From: Rhodobacteraceae bacterium EhC02
GTDB lineage: Bacteria > Pseudomonadota > Alphaproteobacteria > Rhodobacterales > Rhodobacteraceae
Reading direction: 5' to 3'
DNA length: 64,000 nucleotides
NCBI GenBank assembly: GCA_001650895.1
Contig: LXYH01000008.1
Span: forward strand, 24,348-88,347
Shown: one piece after another, positions 52,828-62,293 of the stretch
Layout of the letters: every line of letters begins with the position of its first letter
How positions within the stretch are numbered: position 1 is the first letter of the stretch
Translations under genes and position numbers: made by a program
The notes under the pieces: generated by a model
Databases searched by the model: none
Seen by the model: the letters and a program-made list of their open reading frames with translations, nothing else
What the model was told of the DNA's origin: nothing

Positions 52828-52998
52828 TCACCCAAACGCGCGGCAGCAACCCGACCGGTGTCAGAAACAAGCCGCCCATTTTCGCAAAAATCATTTAATT
52901 TCAACATACAGCAGGCTTTCGCTTGAGGCTTGCCGCCACAAAACCTTGTGGAAGGCCCGGGTGCCAGCCCATTTCACACCGGGCCGTGATAGTCGTTC

Positions 52999-53033
52999 TT
53001 GCGCAATGGACACTTTCATATATAGTAAAACAA
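52999..53033 (+). promoter_or_regulatory. Promoter P2 with degenerate operator
   Basis: TTGCGC (52999-53004), 16-bp spacer, TATAGT (53021-53026). The -10 overlaps TAGTAAAACAA (53023-53033), 8 of 11 matches to TAGTATTACTA. It precedes the aldehyde dehydrogenase-xylB-phosphatase-rpiR operon, so a regulator encoded there would control its own synthesis. Confidence 0.55.
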
Positions 53034-53071
53034 ACATCCAGTGACACAAACAGAGTGGCGGATATTCGATC

Positions 53072-54535
53072 ATGCTTCAGAACCTTATCGGCAAGATGAT
53101 TATTGACGGCGCTGTGGTTGCCGCGCGATCCCCCACTGTTGAGGTGGCAAACCCGTCCACCGGCGAGATTATCGGCGTGGTCGGCATCGCCAGCGCGGAT
53201 GAGCTTGAGCGCGCGGTGCGTGCGGCCCGCGCGGCGTTCCGCCCCTGGGCCGATCTTCCCGCCAAGGCACGCAGCCTGCATTTGCACAATCTGGGCGACG
53301 CCATTGCCGCTGATGCCGACGCAATGGCGCGGCTGATGACACTGGAGCAAGGCAAGCCCGTGAACGAGGCGCGCGGCGAAATCCTGAAACTGGCCGAAAC
53401 CTGCCATTTCTACGCCGAAGAGGCCGCGCGCATCCACGGCGAAACCATCCCCAACGACAGCACGGATTTCGACTCGACCGTGGTGCGCGAACCGATCGGC
53501 GTGGTGGGGGCGATCACACCCTGGAACTATCCCGCCGAACTGGTGGGCTGGAAGCTGTGCGGCGCATTGGCCGCAGGCTGCACCATTGTCATCAAGCCCG
53601 CCGAAATCACCCCCTTCACCGCGCTGGCCATCGGCGCGAAATGCATCGAGGCGGGGATACCTGCGGGCGTGGTCAACGTGATCACCGGGCCGGGATCGGT
53701 CGTGGGTCAGGCGTTGGTGGAACACAAGGGTGTCGACAAGATCGCCTTTACCGGCTCATCCGCTGTCGGTTTGAAAATTCAGCAATCTGCCACTTCGGTC
53801 AAGCGCATGGCGCTGGAACTTGGCGGCAATTGCCCGATGGTCGTGACGGCAAGCGCGGATCTGGACGCCGCGGTTGCGGGCGCGGCGCGGCGATCCTTTC
53901 GCAACTGCGGCCAGATTTGCATCGCGATCAACCGGATCTATGTGGCGCGGTCGGTGTATGACGCGTTTGTGGCCAAGCTGGCGCAGGCCGCCGATGCGCT
54001 GCGCGTGGCCGACGGGCTTGCGGACCCAAGCGCCGATCTGGGCTCCATGGCGTCGGCCGAACCGCTGGCCAAGACGCGCGCGCACCTGAATGACGCTGTG
54101 GCCAAGGGTGCCCGGCTTCTGGCAGGCGGTGCGGCCCCCGAAGGTGCTGCCTTTGCCAAAGGGCATTTCTTCCGCCCCACGGTGCTGGCTGATTGCACGC
54201 ATGAGATGCTGGTGATGACCGAAGAAACCTTCGGTCCCATCGTCGGCGTCGCCCCATTCGACACGCTGGCAGAGGCGGTGCAGAAATCCAACGACACGCC
54301 TTATGGCCTTGCATCCTATGTCTATGGCAAGGATGCCGATGAAATCCGCTACCTGTCGCGGCGGCTGGACTATGGCAACGTGGCCGTCAACACGGTGGAT
54401 GCGGGCATCATCAACGCGCCCTATGGCGGGCGCAAACAATCCGGTGTCGGATATGAGCATGGCCGCGAGGGCATGCTGGAATACATGAATTTCAAGCACA
54501 TCCGTGTGCGTTACGACCTGCCCGAAGGGGCCTGA
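53072..54535 (+). CDS. NAD(P)-dependent aldehyde dehydrogenase (succinate-semialdehyde type)
   Basis: A 487-residue enzyme: NAD-binding GVVGAITPWNYPAELVGWKL, Glu in LELGGNCPMVV, catalytic Cys in FRNCGQICIAINRIYV, and EETFGPIVGVAPF. It groups by pattern with succinate-semialdehyde/glycolaldehyde-type dehydrogenases. It is first in the plus-strand operon, 2 bp ahead of xylulokinase. Glycolaldehyde (from aldol-type pentonate cleavage) is an attractive substrate given the HAD phosphatase and GlcD-like oxidase nearby, but this is inference. Confidence 0.85.
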   Translation: MLQNLIGKMIIDGAVVAARSPTVEVANPSTGEIIGVVGIASADELERAVRAARAAFRPWADLPAKARSLHLHNLGDAIAADADAMARLMTLEQGKPVNEARGEILKLAETCHFYAEEAARIHGETIPNDSTDFDSTVVREPIGVVGAITPWNYPAELVGWKLCGALAAGCTIVIKPAEITPFTALAIGAKCIEAGIPAGVVNVITGPGSVVGQALVEHKGVDKIAFTGSSAVGLKIQQSATSVKRMALELGGNCPMVVTASADLDAAVAGAARRSFRNCGQICIAINRIYVARSVYDAFVAKLAQAADALRVADGLADPSADLGSMASAEPLAKTRAHLNDAVAKGARLLAGGAAPEGAAFAKGHFFRPTVLADCTHEMLVMTEETFGPIVGVAPFDTLAEAVQKSNDTPYGLASYVYGKDADEIRYLSRRLDYGNVAVNTVDAGIINAPYGGRKQSGVGYEHGREGMLEYMNFKHIRVRYDLPEGA

Positions 54536-54537
54536 GC

Positions 54538-56037
54538 ATGGCTTATCTTGGCATAGATATCGGTACTTCTGGCTGCAAGGCGCTGGTGCTGTCCAAATCC
54601 GGCGACATCCTGGCGACCCACACCACGACCTATGATTACGCCCGCCCGCAATTCGGCTGGACCGAGCAAGACCCGCAGCTCTGGATCGAGGGGGCGCGCG
54701 CCTCGGTCGGGAAAGTCCTCCAAACGGTGCCAGCCGACCAGATCGAGGCGGTGGGACTTTCGGGGCAGATGCACGGCTTTACCCCCGTGGACGCCGCAGG
54801 CCGCGTGGTGCGCCCGGCGCTTTTGTGGAACGATCAGCGCAACGCCGCCGAGGCCGCCGACATCGTGGCCCTGGCCGGGGGGCGTGACGCGCTTCTGGGC
54901 ATGACCAACAACGACATGCTGACCGGCTATACCGCGGGCAAGATCCTGTGGATGCAGCGGCATGAGGCAAAGGCGTTCGACACGGTCGCCCATGCGCTGA
55001 ACCCCAAGGATTATCTGCGTTTTGTCATGACCGGCGAATATGCCACCGAAGTGTCGGACGCCTCGGGCACCGGCCTGTTCGACGTGCGCCGCCGGGAATG
55101 GAGCGCCGATTTGCTGGCCTTGCTGCCATTCGATGCCGGTCTGCTGCCGGAATGCCACGAATCCGATGTGGTGTCGGGGCAGATTTCATCGGCGGGTGCG
55201 GCCTTGTTCGGGCTGCGGCCGGGCACGCCGGTGATCGGCGGCGGCGGCGATTCCGTGATCCAGTCGCTGGGCACCAGCGTCGTGCGTCCGGGGGCCTTGC
55301 AGACCACCATCGGCACCGGGGGCATCCTTGCCGCAGCGCTGACTTCGCCCGCCGACAATCCCGAAGGTCGCTTGCAGGTCTTTTGCAATGTGGCCCCCGA
55401 TCTGTGGCACTGCATGGGTGTGTCGCTGAACGCGGGCGCATCGCTGTCCTGGCTGGCGCGACTGCTGGGAACCGGAGAGGATTATGCGGCATTGGTAGCG
55501 CGCGCCGCGGAGGTTCCGGTTGGGGCCGAGGGGCTGGTGTTCCTGCCCTATCTGAACGGCGAACGCTGCCCCTATCCCGACCCAAACGCTCGCGGCGCCT
55601 TTGTCGGCCTGACCGGACGCCACGATGCCCGGCACATGACACGCGCCTTGATGGAAGGCATCGTGTTTGCCTTTTACGACATCTATCAATTGATGAACCG
55701 CATGGGCATCGAGAAATCGCTGATCAAGGCCTCGGGTGGCGGCGCACGATCGGACGTGTGGCGGCAGATGCAGGCCGATGTGTTCGACTGCCCGGTGGTG
55801 ACCACGGTCGGCGCGGCCGAAGGTGGCGCATTCGGCGCAGCCCTGCTTACAGGGGTTGCCAGCGGGGCGTGGTCGGACGTGGCCGAAGCGGCACTTATTT
55901 GCCGCGACCTGTCGCAACTTGATCCGAACCCAGCGACCGGGGCCACCTATCGTCAGGCTTTTGGCGTCTATGCCGGTCTTTATCCGGTACTGAAGCCCAG
56001 TTTTGACGCGATTCAAACATATGAGGCAGGCGCATGA
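54538..56037 (+). CDS. xylB: Xylulokinase
   Basis: A 499-residue FGGY kinase: N-terminal phosphate loop YLGIDIGTSGCKALVLSK, xylulokinase signature GLSGQMHGFTPVD, LLWNDQRNAAEAADI, and C-terminal LIKASGGGARSDVWRQMQAD. The length is normal for XylB. It phosphorylates D-xylulose to D-xylulose 5-phosphate, linking the polyol dehydrogenases to the pentose phosphate pathway. Starts 2 bp after the aldehyde dehydrogenase and overlaps the phosphatase as ATGA. Confidence 0.92.
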   Translation: MAYLGIDIGTSGCKALVLSKSGDILATHTTTYDYARPQFGWTEQDPQLWIEGARASVGKVLQTVPADQIEAVGLSGQMHGFTPVDAAGRVVRPALLWNDQRNAAEAADIVALAGGRDALLGMTNNDMLTGYTAGKILWMQRHEAKAFDTVAHALNPKDYLRFVMTGEYATEVSDASGTGLFDVRRREWSADLLALLPFDAGLLPECHESDVVSGQISSAGAALFGLRPGTPVIGGGGDSVIQSLGTSVVRPGALQTTIGTGGILAAALTSPADNPEGRLQVFCNVAPDLWHCMGVSLNAGASLSWLARLLGTGEDYAALVARAAEVPVGAEGLVFLPYLNGERCPYPDPNARGAFVGLTGRHDARHMTRALMEGIVFAFYDIYQLMNRMGIEKSLIKASGGGARSDVWRQMQADVFDCPVVTTVGAAEGGAFGAALLTGVASGAWSDVAEAALICRDLSQLDPNPATGATYRQAFGVYAGLYPVLKPSFDAIQTYEAGA

Positions 56038-56723
56038 GCGGTTTGTGCAACGATCTGAAAGCGGTCATTTTCGATCTGGACGGCACCCTTATCGACAGCG
56101 CGCCGGACATCGCCGCCGGTGTCAACAAATACCTGTCGGACAATGGCTGGCCAACGCTGGATGTGGCGACCATCGAGGCGTTTATCGGACACGGGCCGCG
56201 TCGGCTTATTCTGGATGTCTTTGCGCATATTGGCCACCCCGATGATGACGCATCGGTTGATCGCGCGCATCAGGCCTATCTTGCAAACTACCGTGAAAGT
56301 CCTGCGGCCAGAACGGTGTTCTTTCCCGATGTGCGCGCAGATCTTGAACTGCTGGCAAAAAGCGGGCTGCGATTGGGTATCTGCACCAACAAGCCCGACG
56401 AAATGACGGGGCGGGTGCTTGCGGCGTTGGGGATCGCGCATCTTTTCGAAGCGGCGATAGGTGCCGATGCGGTCCCTGATTGCAAACCGCACCCCGGCCA
56501 TCTGCAAGCCGTCGCCGCGAGAATGGGCCTTGCGAATGGCGATTATATCTATGTCGGCGATACTGTCGTCGATCAGGCCACGGCGCAGGCCGCCGGGGTG
56601 CCGTTTTATGTCGTGCCTTGGGGCGGCGGCAGAGATGTCGTTGTAGCGCCCGGCCACCGGTTGAACGGCCTGTCCGAACTGGTCAAACTGGCACAACACG
56701 CCGCCAAAAAGGATCAGGTATGA
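56034..56723 (+). CDS. HAD-superfamily phosphoglycolate-phosphatase-like protein
   Basis: A 229-residue HAD hydrolase with all four motifs: VIFDLDGTLIDSAPD (nucleophile Asp), GICTNKPDEMTG (Thr), CKPHPGHL (Lys) and YVGDTVVDQATA (acidic pair). Helical cap between motifs I and II as in Gph. Phosphoglycolate phosphatase is the closest family, but in a sugar operon it may act on another phosphosugar such as 5-phosphate by-products. Overlaps both neighbours as ATGA. Confidence 0.85.
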   Translation: MSGLCNDLKAVIFDLDGTLIDSAPDIAAGVNKYLSDNGWPTLDVATIEAFIGHGPRRLILDVFAHIGHPDDDASVDRAHQAYLANYRESPAARTVFFPDVRADLELLAKSGLRLGICTNKPDEMTGRVLAALGIAHLFEAAIGADAVPDCKPHPGHLQAVAARMGLANGDYIYVGDTVVDQATAQAAGVPFYVVPWGGGRDVVVAPGHRLNGLSELVKLAQHAAKKDQV

Positions 56724-57559
56724 GTGCAAGCCTGCTCAAACGCATTCTGGAGATGACCCAGAACATGGGTGCTGCGGAAACGCGGATCGCAGAATACGCC
56801 AGTTCGCACCCCGATGAGGTGATGTATATGAGCATGGCAGCCCTTTCAAAGAAATGCGAGGTCAGCGATCCGACGATCATGCGGTTCTGCCGCCGGCTTG
56901 GCTTTGAAGGCTATCAGGATTTCAAGATCAATCTGGCGCAAACCCTCGTGCCCGCTGCCCCCTTTGAATACGAACAGATCACCGCCGAGGATTCTGTCGA
57001 AAATGTTGTGCGCAAGACCTGCCGCAATTCACTGAACGCCATTCAGCGCGCGCAAGAAGACCTGATTCCCAGCCAGATCGCCGCCGCCGGAGAGGCGCTG
57101 GCCAAAGCGACTTGGACCGGGATTTACGCCACCGGCATATCCGAGATCACCGGTCTGGACGCAGAGCATAAATTCCAACGGTTGCGGATGCGGTGTGAGG
57201 CGATCATCGGCCGCAAAAAGCAATGGATGCATGCCGAGCAATCGCGCCCCGGCGAGGTTGCGCTGATCTTTTCGCAATCCGGTGCCACCCGGCAGATGGT
57301 AGAGATTGCCTCGGCCGCTCGGGCGGGCGGTGCGCGGGTTATTTCCATCACGGCGGCTGACAGCCCACTGGCGCATCAATCCGACATTCTGGTGGCGGTC
57401 CGCCCCTATGAACACACTGAATTGATGACCCCGCTTGCATCCCGGCTGAACCATCATCTGGTGGTGAACATGATGGTGACCACCATCGCCGTTGCCAAAG
57501 GGTCCGCCTTTCCCGACCAGCTTCCGGCCCTTGATTCCTGGCAGACCGACAAGATCTAG
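56720..57559 (+). CDS. MurR/RpiR family transcriptional regulator
   Basis: A 279-residue regulator; ATG 56720 overlaps the phosphatase stop. N-terminal HTH_6 domain: MAALSKKCEVSDPTIMRFCR followed by RLGFEGYQDFKINLAQTL. C-terminal SIS (phosphosugar-binding) domain: IYATGISEITGLDAEHKFQR, LIFSQSGATRQMVEIASAAR, VISITAADSPLAHQSDILV. Likely repressor of the local sugar genes released by a phosphorylated pentose; the TAGTATTACTA operators at the three promoters are its probable sites. Confidence 0.92.
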   Translation: MSASLLKRILEMTQNMGAAETRIAEYASSHPDEVMYMSMAALSKKCEVSDPTIMRFCRRLGFEGYQDFKINLAQTLVPAAPFEYEQITAEDSVENVVRKTCRNSLNAIQRAQEDLIPSQIAAAGEALAKATWTGIYATGISEITGLDAEHKFQRLRMRCEAIIGRKKQWMHAEQSRPGEVALIFSQSGATRQMVEIASAARAGGARVISITAADSPLAHQSDILVAVRPYEHTELMTPLASRLNHHLVVNMMVTTIAVAKGSAFPDQLPALDSWQTDKI

Positions 57560-57628
57560 GGTGCTGCATCCCCGAAACCAAGCATTCGGCCCGGCACCGG
57601 GCGATGACTGCACAAGATGGAGTAGACC

Positions 57629-58339
57629 ATGACTGCACAGAACGAAGCCAAGAAACTGGCTGGCCGCAAGGTTATTGAGGAATTCGTGAAAGACGGGATG
57701 AAGCTTGGCCTCGGCTCTGGCACCACGTCGCATTTTTTCGTGCGCGAGTTGGGAAAATACGTGGCCGAAGGCATGACGCTGACCTGCACCACCACCTCCC
57801 GCTCGACCAATGATGTTGCGCGCGAAGTTGGGATCCAGCTTACCGACCCGAATGAGATTGGCGAGTTGGACCTGACCGTCGATGGCCCGGATGAAATTGA
57901 CCGTCAGTTCAACATGATCAAGGGCGGCGGGGCCTGCCTGTTGTGGGAGAAAATCATCGCCCATGCGTCGAAACAGATGATCACCATCTGCGACGAAACC
58001 AAGATCGTCGATCATCTGGGCGCGTTCCCGCTGCCGGTCGAGGTGGTGCAATTCGCCTGGAAACAAAGCGACCGCATGATCCAGAACGCGTTGCGCGATC
58101 ACGGCATCGCCCAGATCGACACCCGCCGCCGGATGCGCGACGGCCAGCCTGTCGTCACCGACAGCGGCAATTTCATCATTGATTGCCATTGCCTGCGCAT
58201 TGACGCCCCGGCCAAGCTGGAAATTGCGCTGAATTCCATTCCGGGCGTGGTGGAAAACGGGCTTTTCACCCGCGAATCGGATGGCATGGTTGTCGGCTGT
58301 CTGGATGGCACTGCCTACGTAAGCATGCGTCAAACGTAG
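57629..58339 (+). CDS. rpiA: Ribose-5-phosphate isomerase A
   Basis: A 236-residue isomerase. KLGLGSGTTSHFFVREL, LTVDGPDEIDRQFNMIKGGG and ACLLWEKIIAHASKQ are the RpiA phosphate-binding and catalytic segments. It interconverts ribose 5-phosphate and ribulose 5-phosphate. It follows rpiR after 69 bp and is closed by a strong hairpin. A dedicated copy fits pentose or pentitol catabolism. Confidence 0.94.
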   Translation: MTAQNEAKKLAGRKVIEEFVKDGMKLGLGSGTTSHFFVRELGKYVAEGMTLTCTTTSRSTNDVAREVGIQLTDPNEIGELDLTVDGPDEIDRQFNMIKGGGACLLWEKIIAHASKQMITICDETKIVDHLGAFPLPVEVVQFAWKQSDRMIQNALRDHGIAQIDTRRRMRDGQPVVTDSGNFIIDCHCLRIDAPAKLEIALNSIPGVVENGLFTRESDGMVVGCLDGTAYVSMRQT

Positions 58340-58370
58340 TATTGGCCCGATATTTGTTAGTATAACTCTG

Positions 58371-58399
58371 CCTTGGCGTCACCCCCGGTGACGCCAAGG
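58371..58399 (+). terminator. 13-bp perfect hairpin after rpiA
   Basis: CCTTGGCGTCACC (58371-58383) and GGTGACGCCAAGG (58387-58399) pair perfectly over a CCC loop, 31 bp after the rpiA stop. Followed by ATTTC, so a short U tract only. Just before it, TAGTATAACTC (58358-58368) matches the operator at 9 of 11 positions and may be a weak extra site. Confidence 0.7.
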
Positions 58400-58508
58400 A
58401 TTTCGCAAAGGCGCCATGCATTTCACTTATTAACGTTAAATCAGTGGCTTGGGGCGAAAGGCTCGCCCCACCTACAGATAGAAAACCGATCCGAATGCTA
58501 AGAAGTGA

Positions 58509-58546
58509 TTGACACAACGCAAACAGTATATAGTATTACTACATAC
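58509..58546 (+). promoter_or_regulatory. Promoter P3 with the strongest operator, ahead of the ABC importer
   Basis: Consensus -35 TTGACA (58509-58514). With a 16-bp spacer the -10 TAGTAT (58531-58536) falls inside TAGTATTACTA (58531-58541). The symmetry extends outward over 58526-58546 (GTAT on the left, ATAC on the right), a 21-bp palindrome with only the centre and one base pair off. GGGGGAGG lies just before the start of the binding-protein gene at 58571. Confidence 0.8.
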
Positions 58547-58570
58547 TTGAAATCTGGGGGAGGACCCAAA

Positions 58571-59656
58571 ATGACACAATCACAGATCATGAATCGACGT
58601 GGCGTTCTGAAGGTGGGGGCGGCCGCTGGCGCTGCATCCTTGCTCGGCGGTACCGCCTGGGCGCAAGACCGGGTTTTCCTTCCCTATTCCAACAAAAGCC
58701 TCGACTACTATTTCTTCGTAATCCAGGAAGAAGCGGTCAAGCGCGCGGTTGAGGCCAACAAATGGGAATTCCAGGCCACCAACGCCAACTTCGACAACAC
58801 CCGCCAGTTGGAACAGTGGCAGTCGCTGATGCTGAGAAACCCTTCGGCAATCATTTCTGACCCGATCGACAGCCAGGCCATCGTCTCGGCAATCAAGCGC
58901 TACAACCAGCGCAACATCCCCGTCGGCATCATCGACACGCCCGCCGCCCCTGGCGCCGATGTGGCGATCACCGTCAGCTTTGACAACTTCATCGGCGGTC
59001 AGGTTGCGGCACAGGAAATCATCAAGCGGCTGGTCGAGAAATATGGCGAAGCAAAAGGCACCGTCCTGAACTGCTTTGGCGCGCTGCAATCGGTGGCATG
59101 GCGCTTGCGCAAGGAAGGCATGGACGCGGAATTCGCAAAATACCCGAACATCAACTATCTCGCTCGCCCGACCGAAGGCGCGCTGGAACAGATGTTGTCC
59201 GTCACCCTTTCGACCCTGTCGGAATTCCCCGATCTGGACGCGGTCCACGCCCCGTCTGACAGCCCTTCGCGCGGGATCGCAACTGCGCTGAAGCAAAAGG
59301 ATCGCTGGAAAAAGATCGGTGAGGAAGGCCACGTTATCTTCGTCAATATTGACGGCGAACCAGTGGCGTTGAACTGGATCAAGGAAGGCTACATGGATGC
59401 CTGCGTCAGCCAGGACCCGATCGCCTATGGCGAAATCGCGGTAGAGTTGCTGAGCAAGCATTCGATGAAGGGCGAGGCGGTTCCGCTGGGTGCCTACAAG
59501 AACACCAAGTATTTCTGGGAAGGCGCTGAAATCGTCGCCGGCGATGCTGGCCCGACCATGATCATCCCGCCCTTCGTCATCGACCCGTCCAACGCGTCGG
59601 ATGAACGGCACTGGGGGTTTGTTGCTGAAAACGTCTGGAACATTCCCTACACTTAA
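58571..59656 (+). CDS. Sugar ABC transporter, periplasmic binding protein
   Basis: A 361-residue protein. The N-terminus MTQSQIMNRRGVLKVGAAAG then ASLLGGTAWAQ contains a twin-arginine-like RR followed by a hydrophobic stretch and AxA-type cleavage, so Tat export is plausible. The mature part is a type I (ribose/galactose-like) fold: AIISDPIDSQAIVSAIKRYN, NIPVGIIDTPAAPGADV, SFDNFIGGQVAAQEIIKRLV, SQDPIAYGEIAVELL. Probably captures a pentose, pentitol or pentonate. Heads the importer operon under P3. Confidence 0.9.
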   Translation: MTQSQIMNRRGVLKVGAAAGAASLLGGTAWAQDRVFLPYSNKSLDYYFFVIQEEAVKRAVEANKWEFQATNANFDNTRQLEQWQSLMLRNPSAIISDPIDSQAIVSAIKRYNQRNIPVGIIDTPAAPGADVAITVSFDNFIGGQVAAQEIIKRLVEKYGEAKGTVLNCFGALQSVAWRLRKEGMDAEFAKYPNINYLARPTEGALEQMLSVTLSTLSEFPDLDAVHAPSDSPSRGIATALKQKDRWKKIGEEGHVIFVNIDGEPVALNWIKEGYMDACVSQDPIAYGEIAVELLSKHSMKGEAVPLGAYKNTKYFWEGAEIVAGDAGPTMIIPPFVIDPSNASDERHWGFVAENVWNIPYT

Positions 59657-59693
59657 GTCTCCCTGTCGTCCGCTTGTCGGGCGCCAACTCCGC

Positions 59694-59712
59694 CCCCCCG
59701 CACAGCGGGGGG
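59694..59712 (+). terminator. GC-rich hairpin between binding protein and ATPase genes
   Basis: CCCCCCGC (59694-59701) and GCGGGGGG (59705-59712) form an 8-bp stem with an ACA loop, followed by TTTT at 59718. Such hairpins commonly limit read-through so that the binding protein is made in excess over the ATPase and permease. Confidence 0.75.
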
Positions 59713-59741
59713 TCGGCTTTTGAACAAAAAGGGACGACAGC

Positions 59742-61262
59742 ATGCCAGCGGAACCGAAGACAGCCACGACGCCGCCCGACGAAATCTTTCGCATTGAGCA
59801 AGTCGGCAAACGCTATGGCAATTTCGATGCGCTGAGCGATGTGTCGTTCAGCATCCGTCGCGGGACCATCCACGGGCTGTTGGGAGAAAACGGCGCAGGG
59901 AAAAGCACGCTGGTCGGCATCATCTCGGGGCAAAAGACCGCGACTTCGGGGCATGTGCAGTTTGACGGCGAACGTATTGACGCCAAAGACGTGCGCACCA
60001 TGGAAAACGCTGGCGTCTTTCTTGTTACGCAAGAGCCGATGATTATCGACCATCTTTCGGCCGCCGAGAACCTGATGCTGGGCATCTGGCCGCAATCCCG
60101 GGGTTTCGTTCGCTGGCGCAAGCTGCGCGCCGATGCGGACCGGATGCTGGCAGGCACAGAAATCAACCCTGCCATGCAGGCAGGCAGCCTGGATGCGGTG
60201 GCGCGGCGCAAGCTCAATATCCTGCGGGCGATGTTTTCGGGTGGCAAGGTTATCATTCTGGATGAACCCACCGCCGCATTGACCGTCGATGGCCGCAAGC
60301 AACTGTTCGACTTCATGCGGCGACTGAAGGGTGAGGGTGTCACTTTCATCTTCATCTCGCATTACAATGATGAAATTCTCGATATCTGCGATTCGGTCAG
60401 CGTGTTGCGCGATGGCAAGTTGGCGGGTGGATCTGATGATGTCAGCGCCATGACATCGGAACAGTTGTCGGAACTGGTCCTTGGCCGGGGGCTGAAACTG
60501 TTTCAGCGCAAGCGGCGTGATGTGGCGGCGATGCCTGTGGCGATCACGATAAGCAATATCCGCTCATCGCACGTCAATCTTGACCAGCTTGAGATTCACA
60601 AGGGCGAGATCCTGGGTTTTACCGGCCTGCCCGGTGCAGGTGCAAAGGAGCTGGCGCGCTGTCTTTTCGGCCTGGTTCCAAGCGGAAGTGGCACAATCCG
60701 TTTTCACGATGGGGACGACACAGCCGCCCTGCCCCAATCCCCTGCCGAAGCATTCAAGCGCGGAATTGCATTCTTGTCCGACGATCGACGCCGTGATGGT
60801 GCGGTGTCGCAAATGGCAATCGGGCGCAACATTTCACTGTCGTCGCTGGCTACCGTATCACGCTGGGGTTTTCTGAACCGCGCGGCTGAGGCACATCTTT
60901 CGGCACGGTATTTTGCCTCGATGGGGATCAAGGCGGCCAGTGCGGAAGCGGCGGTCGACACCCTAAGCGGTGGCAACCAGCAAAAGGTCTGTCTGGGCCG
61001 CGTCATGGCCACCGACCCGCGACTTCTGATCCTGGACGAGCCGACGCGCGGCATTGACGTTGGCGTCAAGCAAGATGTTCTGCAAATCATTGACGACCTG
61101 ACCGCGCAAGGCGTCTGCGTCATCATTGTCTCCACCGATACCGATGAACTTTTCCGCGCGGCTGATCGCGTCTGCGTTTTTGGTGGCGGGCAGTTGCGGC
61201 GCGAATTTCGTGGCGCAGAGATCACCATTGACACACTTCGCGACAGTATGGGCGAAGCATGA
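59742..61262 (+). CDS. Sugar ABC transporter, double ATPase subunit (RbsA/XylG-like)
   Basis: A 506-residue protein with two nucleotide-binding halves. First half: Walker A GLLGENGAGKSTLVGI, Walker B VIILDEPTAALTV, H-loop FIFISHYN; its signature region (AVARRKLNILRAMFSGG) lacks a clean LSGGQ. Second half: degenerate Walker A FTGLPGAGAKELARC, good signature DTLSGGNQQKVCLGRVMA, Walker B LLILDEPTRGIDVG. The asymmetry is normal for CUT2-type importers. Energises uptake with the permease, whose start overlaps its stop as ATGA. Confidence 0.93.
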   Translation: MPAEPKTATTPPDEIFRIEQVGKRYGNFDALSDVSFSIRRGTIHGLLGENGAGKSTLVGIISGQKTATSGHVQFDGERIDAKDVRTMENAGVFLVTQEPMIIDHLSAAENLMLGIWPQSRGFVRWRKLRADADRMLAGTEINPAMQAGSLDAVARRKLNILRAMFSGGKVIILDEPTAALTVDGRKQLFDFMRRLKGEGVTFIFISHYNDEILDICDSVSVLRDGKLAGGSDDVSAMTSEQLSELVLGRGLKLFQRKRRDVAAMPVAITISNIRSSHVNLDQLEIHKGEILGFTGLPGAGAKELARCLFGLVPSGSGTIRFHDGDDTAALPQSPAEAFKRGIAFLSDDRRRDGAVSQMAIGRNISLSSLATVSRWGFLNRAAEAHLSARYFASMGIKAASAEAAVDTLSGGNQQKVCLGRVMATDPRLLILDEPTRGIDVGVKQDVLQIIDDLTAQGVCVIIVSTDTDELFRAADRVCVFGGGQLRREFRGAEITIDTLRDSMGEA

Positions 61263-62293
61263 CACAATCTGAAAACAAAGTAGGTCGCACTATGGACGCC
61301 TCAACGAACACCGGTACCGCGAAGCCCGCAAAATCCAAGGGCGATGTCGGCAAAACACCACTGGCCTGGGTGCTGCAAAACGTCGTCTGGATCTGGCTGG
61401 TGGCGCTTGTGGTGCTGTTCGGCCTGTTCAACGAATTCTTCTTTACCGTTTTCAACATGCAAAACATCATGGTTCAGGCCACCGTGTTGGGCATGCTGGG
61501 TTTGGCGATGTGCCTGCCGCTGCTGGTGGCCGAAATTGACCTCTCGATCCCTGCCAACATGGGGTTTTCCTCGGCGGTGGGGGTGATTGCGATGAATGAA
61601 CTGGGGCTGCCCTGGTGGCTGGCCGCCGGAACTGGCGTGGCTGTGGCGACGGGCATCGGCTTTTTCAACGGGTTTTGCATCACGCGGCTGCGGATGGTTT
61701 CGCTGATCCAGACGCTGTCGATGATGATCATCCTGCAGGGCGCCTTGCTGGCGATGACGCGTGGCAGGACGCTGACCGAACTGGGAGACTCTTACGTCTG
61801 GATCGGCCAGGCTTCTGTGGGCGGCGGATGGCCTGTGATGCCGCTGGTCTTTGTGGCGTCTCTCATAGGGCTGGGCATCGTGCTGACGCGCACCGTTTTT
61901 GGCCGCTGCATCTATGCCGTCGGTGGCAACCCGGTTGCATCCAATTCCGCCGGCATCCGCGTTGAAGCGACCAAGATCAAGACCTACACGCTGGCCGGTT
62001 TCCTGGCGGGCGTGGCCGGGTTCTTGCTGGCCTCGTGGCAAATGGCCATTACCTCAAACCAAGGCGAGAGCTTTTTGCTTTACGCCATCGCGGCACCCAT
62101 CATCGGTGGCGTGTCGGTGTTTGGCGGGCGTGGCAATGTCATCGGCGTTATGGGCGGTGTTTTGCTGCTGACGGTCATTCAGGTTGGGCTTGCAATCATC
62201 TCGGTACCCTCATTCTATGTGGGTATGATCGGGGGATTGATGATCTTTATCGCCGTTGCAATAGATGCGCTGCGGGTCCGGATGTTCGGCTGA
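61259..62293 (+). CDS. Sugar ABC transporter permease (CUT2 type)
   Basis: A 344-residue membrane protein with about eight to ten hydrophobic helices (for example VVWIWLVALVVLFGLFNEFF, MVSLIQTLSMMIILQGALLA). The CUT2 hallmark GRCIYAVGGNPVASNSAGIR is followed by VEATKIKTYTLAGFLAGVAG, and APIIGGVSVFGGRGNVIGVM is the conserved loop. ATG 61259 overlaps the ATPase stop; a later ATG at 61292 is possible. Only one permease gene, so it acts as a homodimer. Confidence 0.93.
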   Translation: MTQSENKVGRTMDASTNTGTAKPAKSKGDVGKTPLAWVLQNVVWIWLVALVVLFGLFNEFFFTVFNMQNIMVQATVLGMLGLAMCLPLLVAEIDLSIPANMGFSSAVGVIAMNELGLPWWLAAGTGVAVATGIGFFNGFCITRLRMVSLIQTLSMMIILQGALLAMTRGRTLTELGDSYVWIGQASVGGGWPVMPLVFVASLIGLGIVLTRTVFGRCIYAVGGNPVASNSAGIRVEATKIKTYTLAGFLAGVAGFLLASWQMAITSNQGESFLLYAIAAPIIGGVSVFGGRGNVIGVMGGVLLLTVIQVGLAIISVPSFYVGMIGGLMIFIAVAIDALRVRMFG

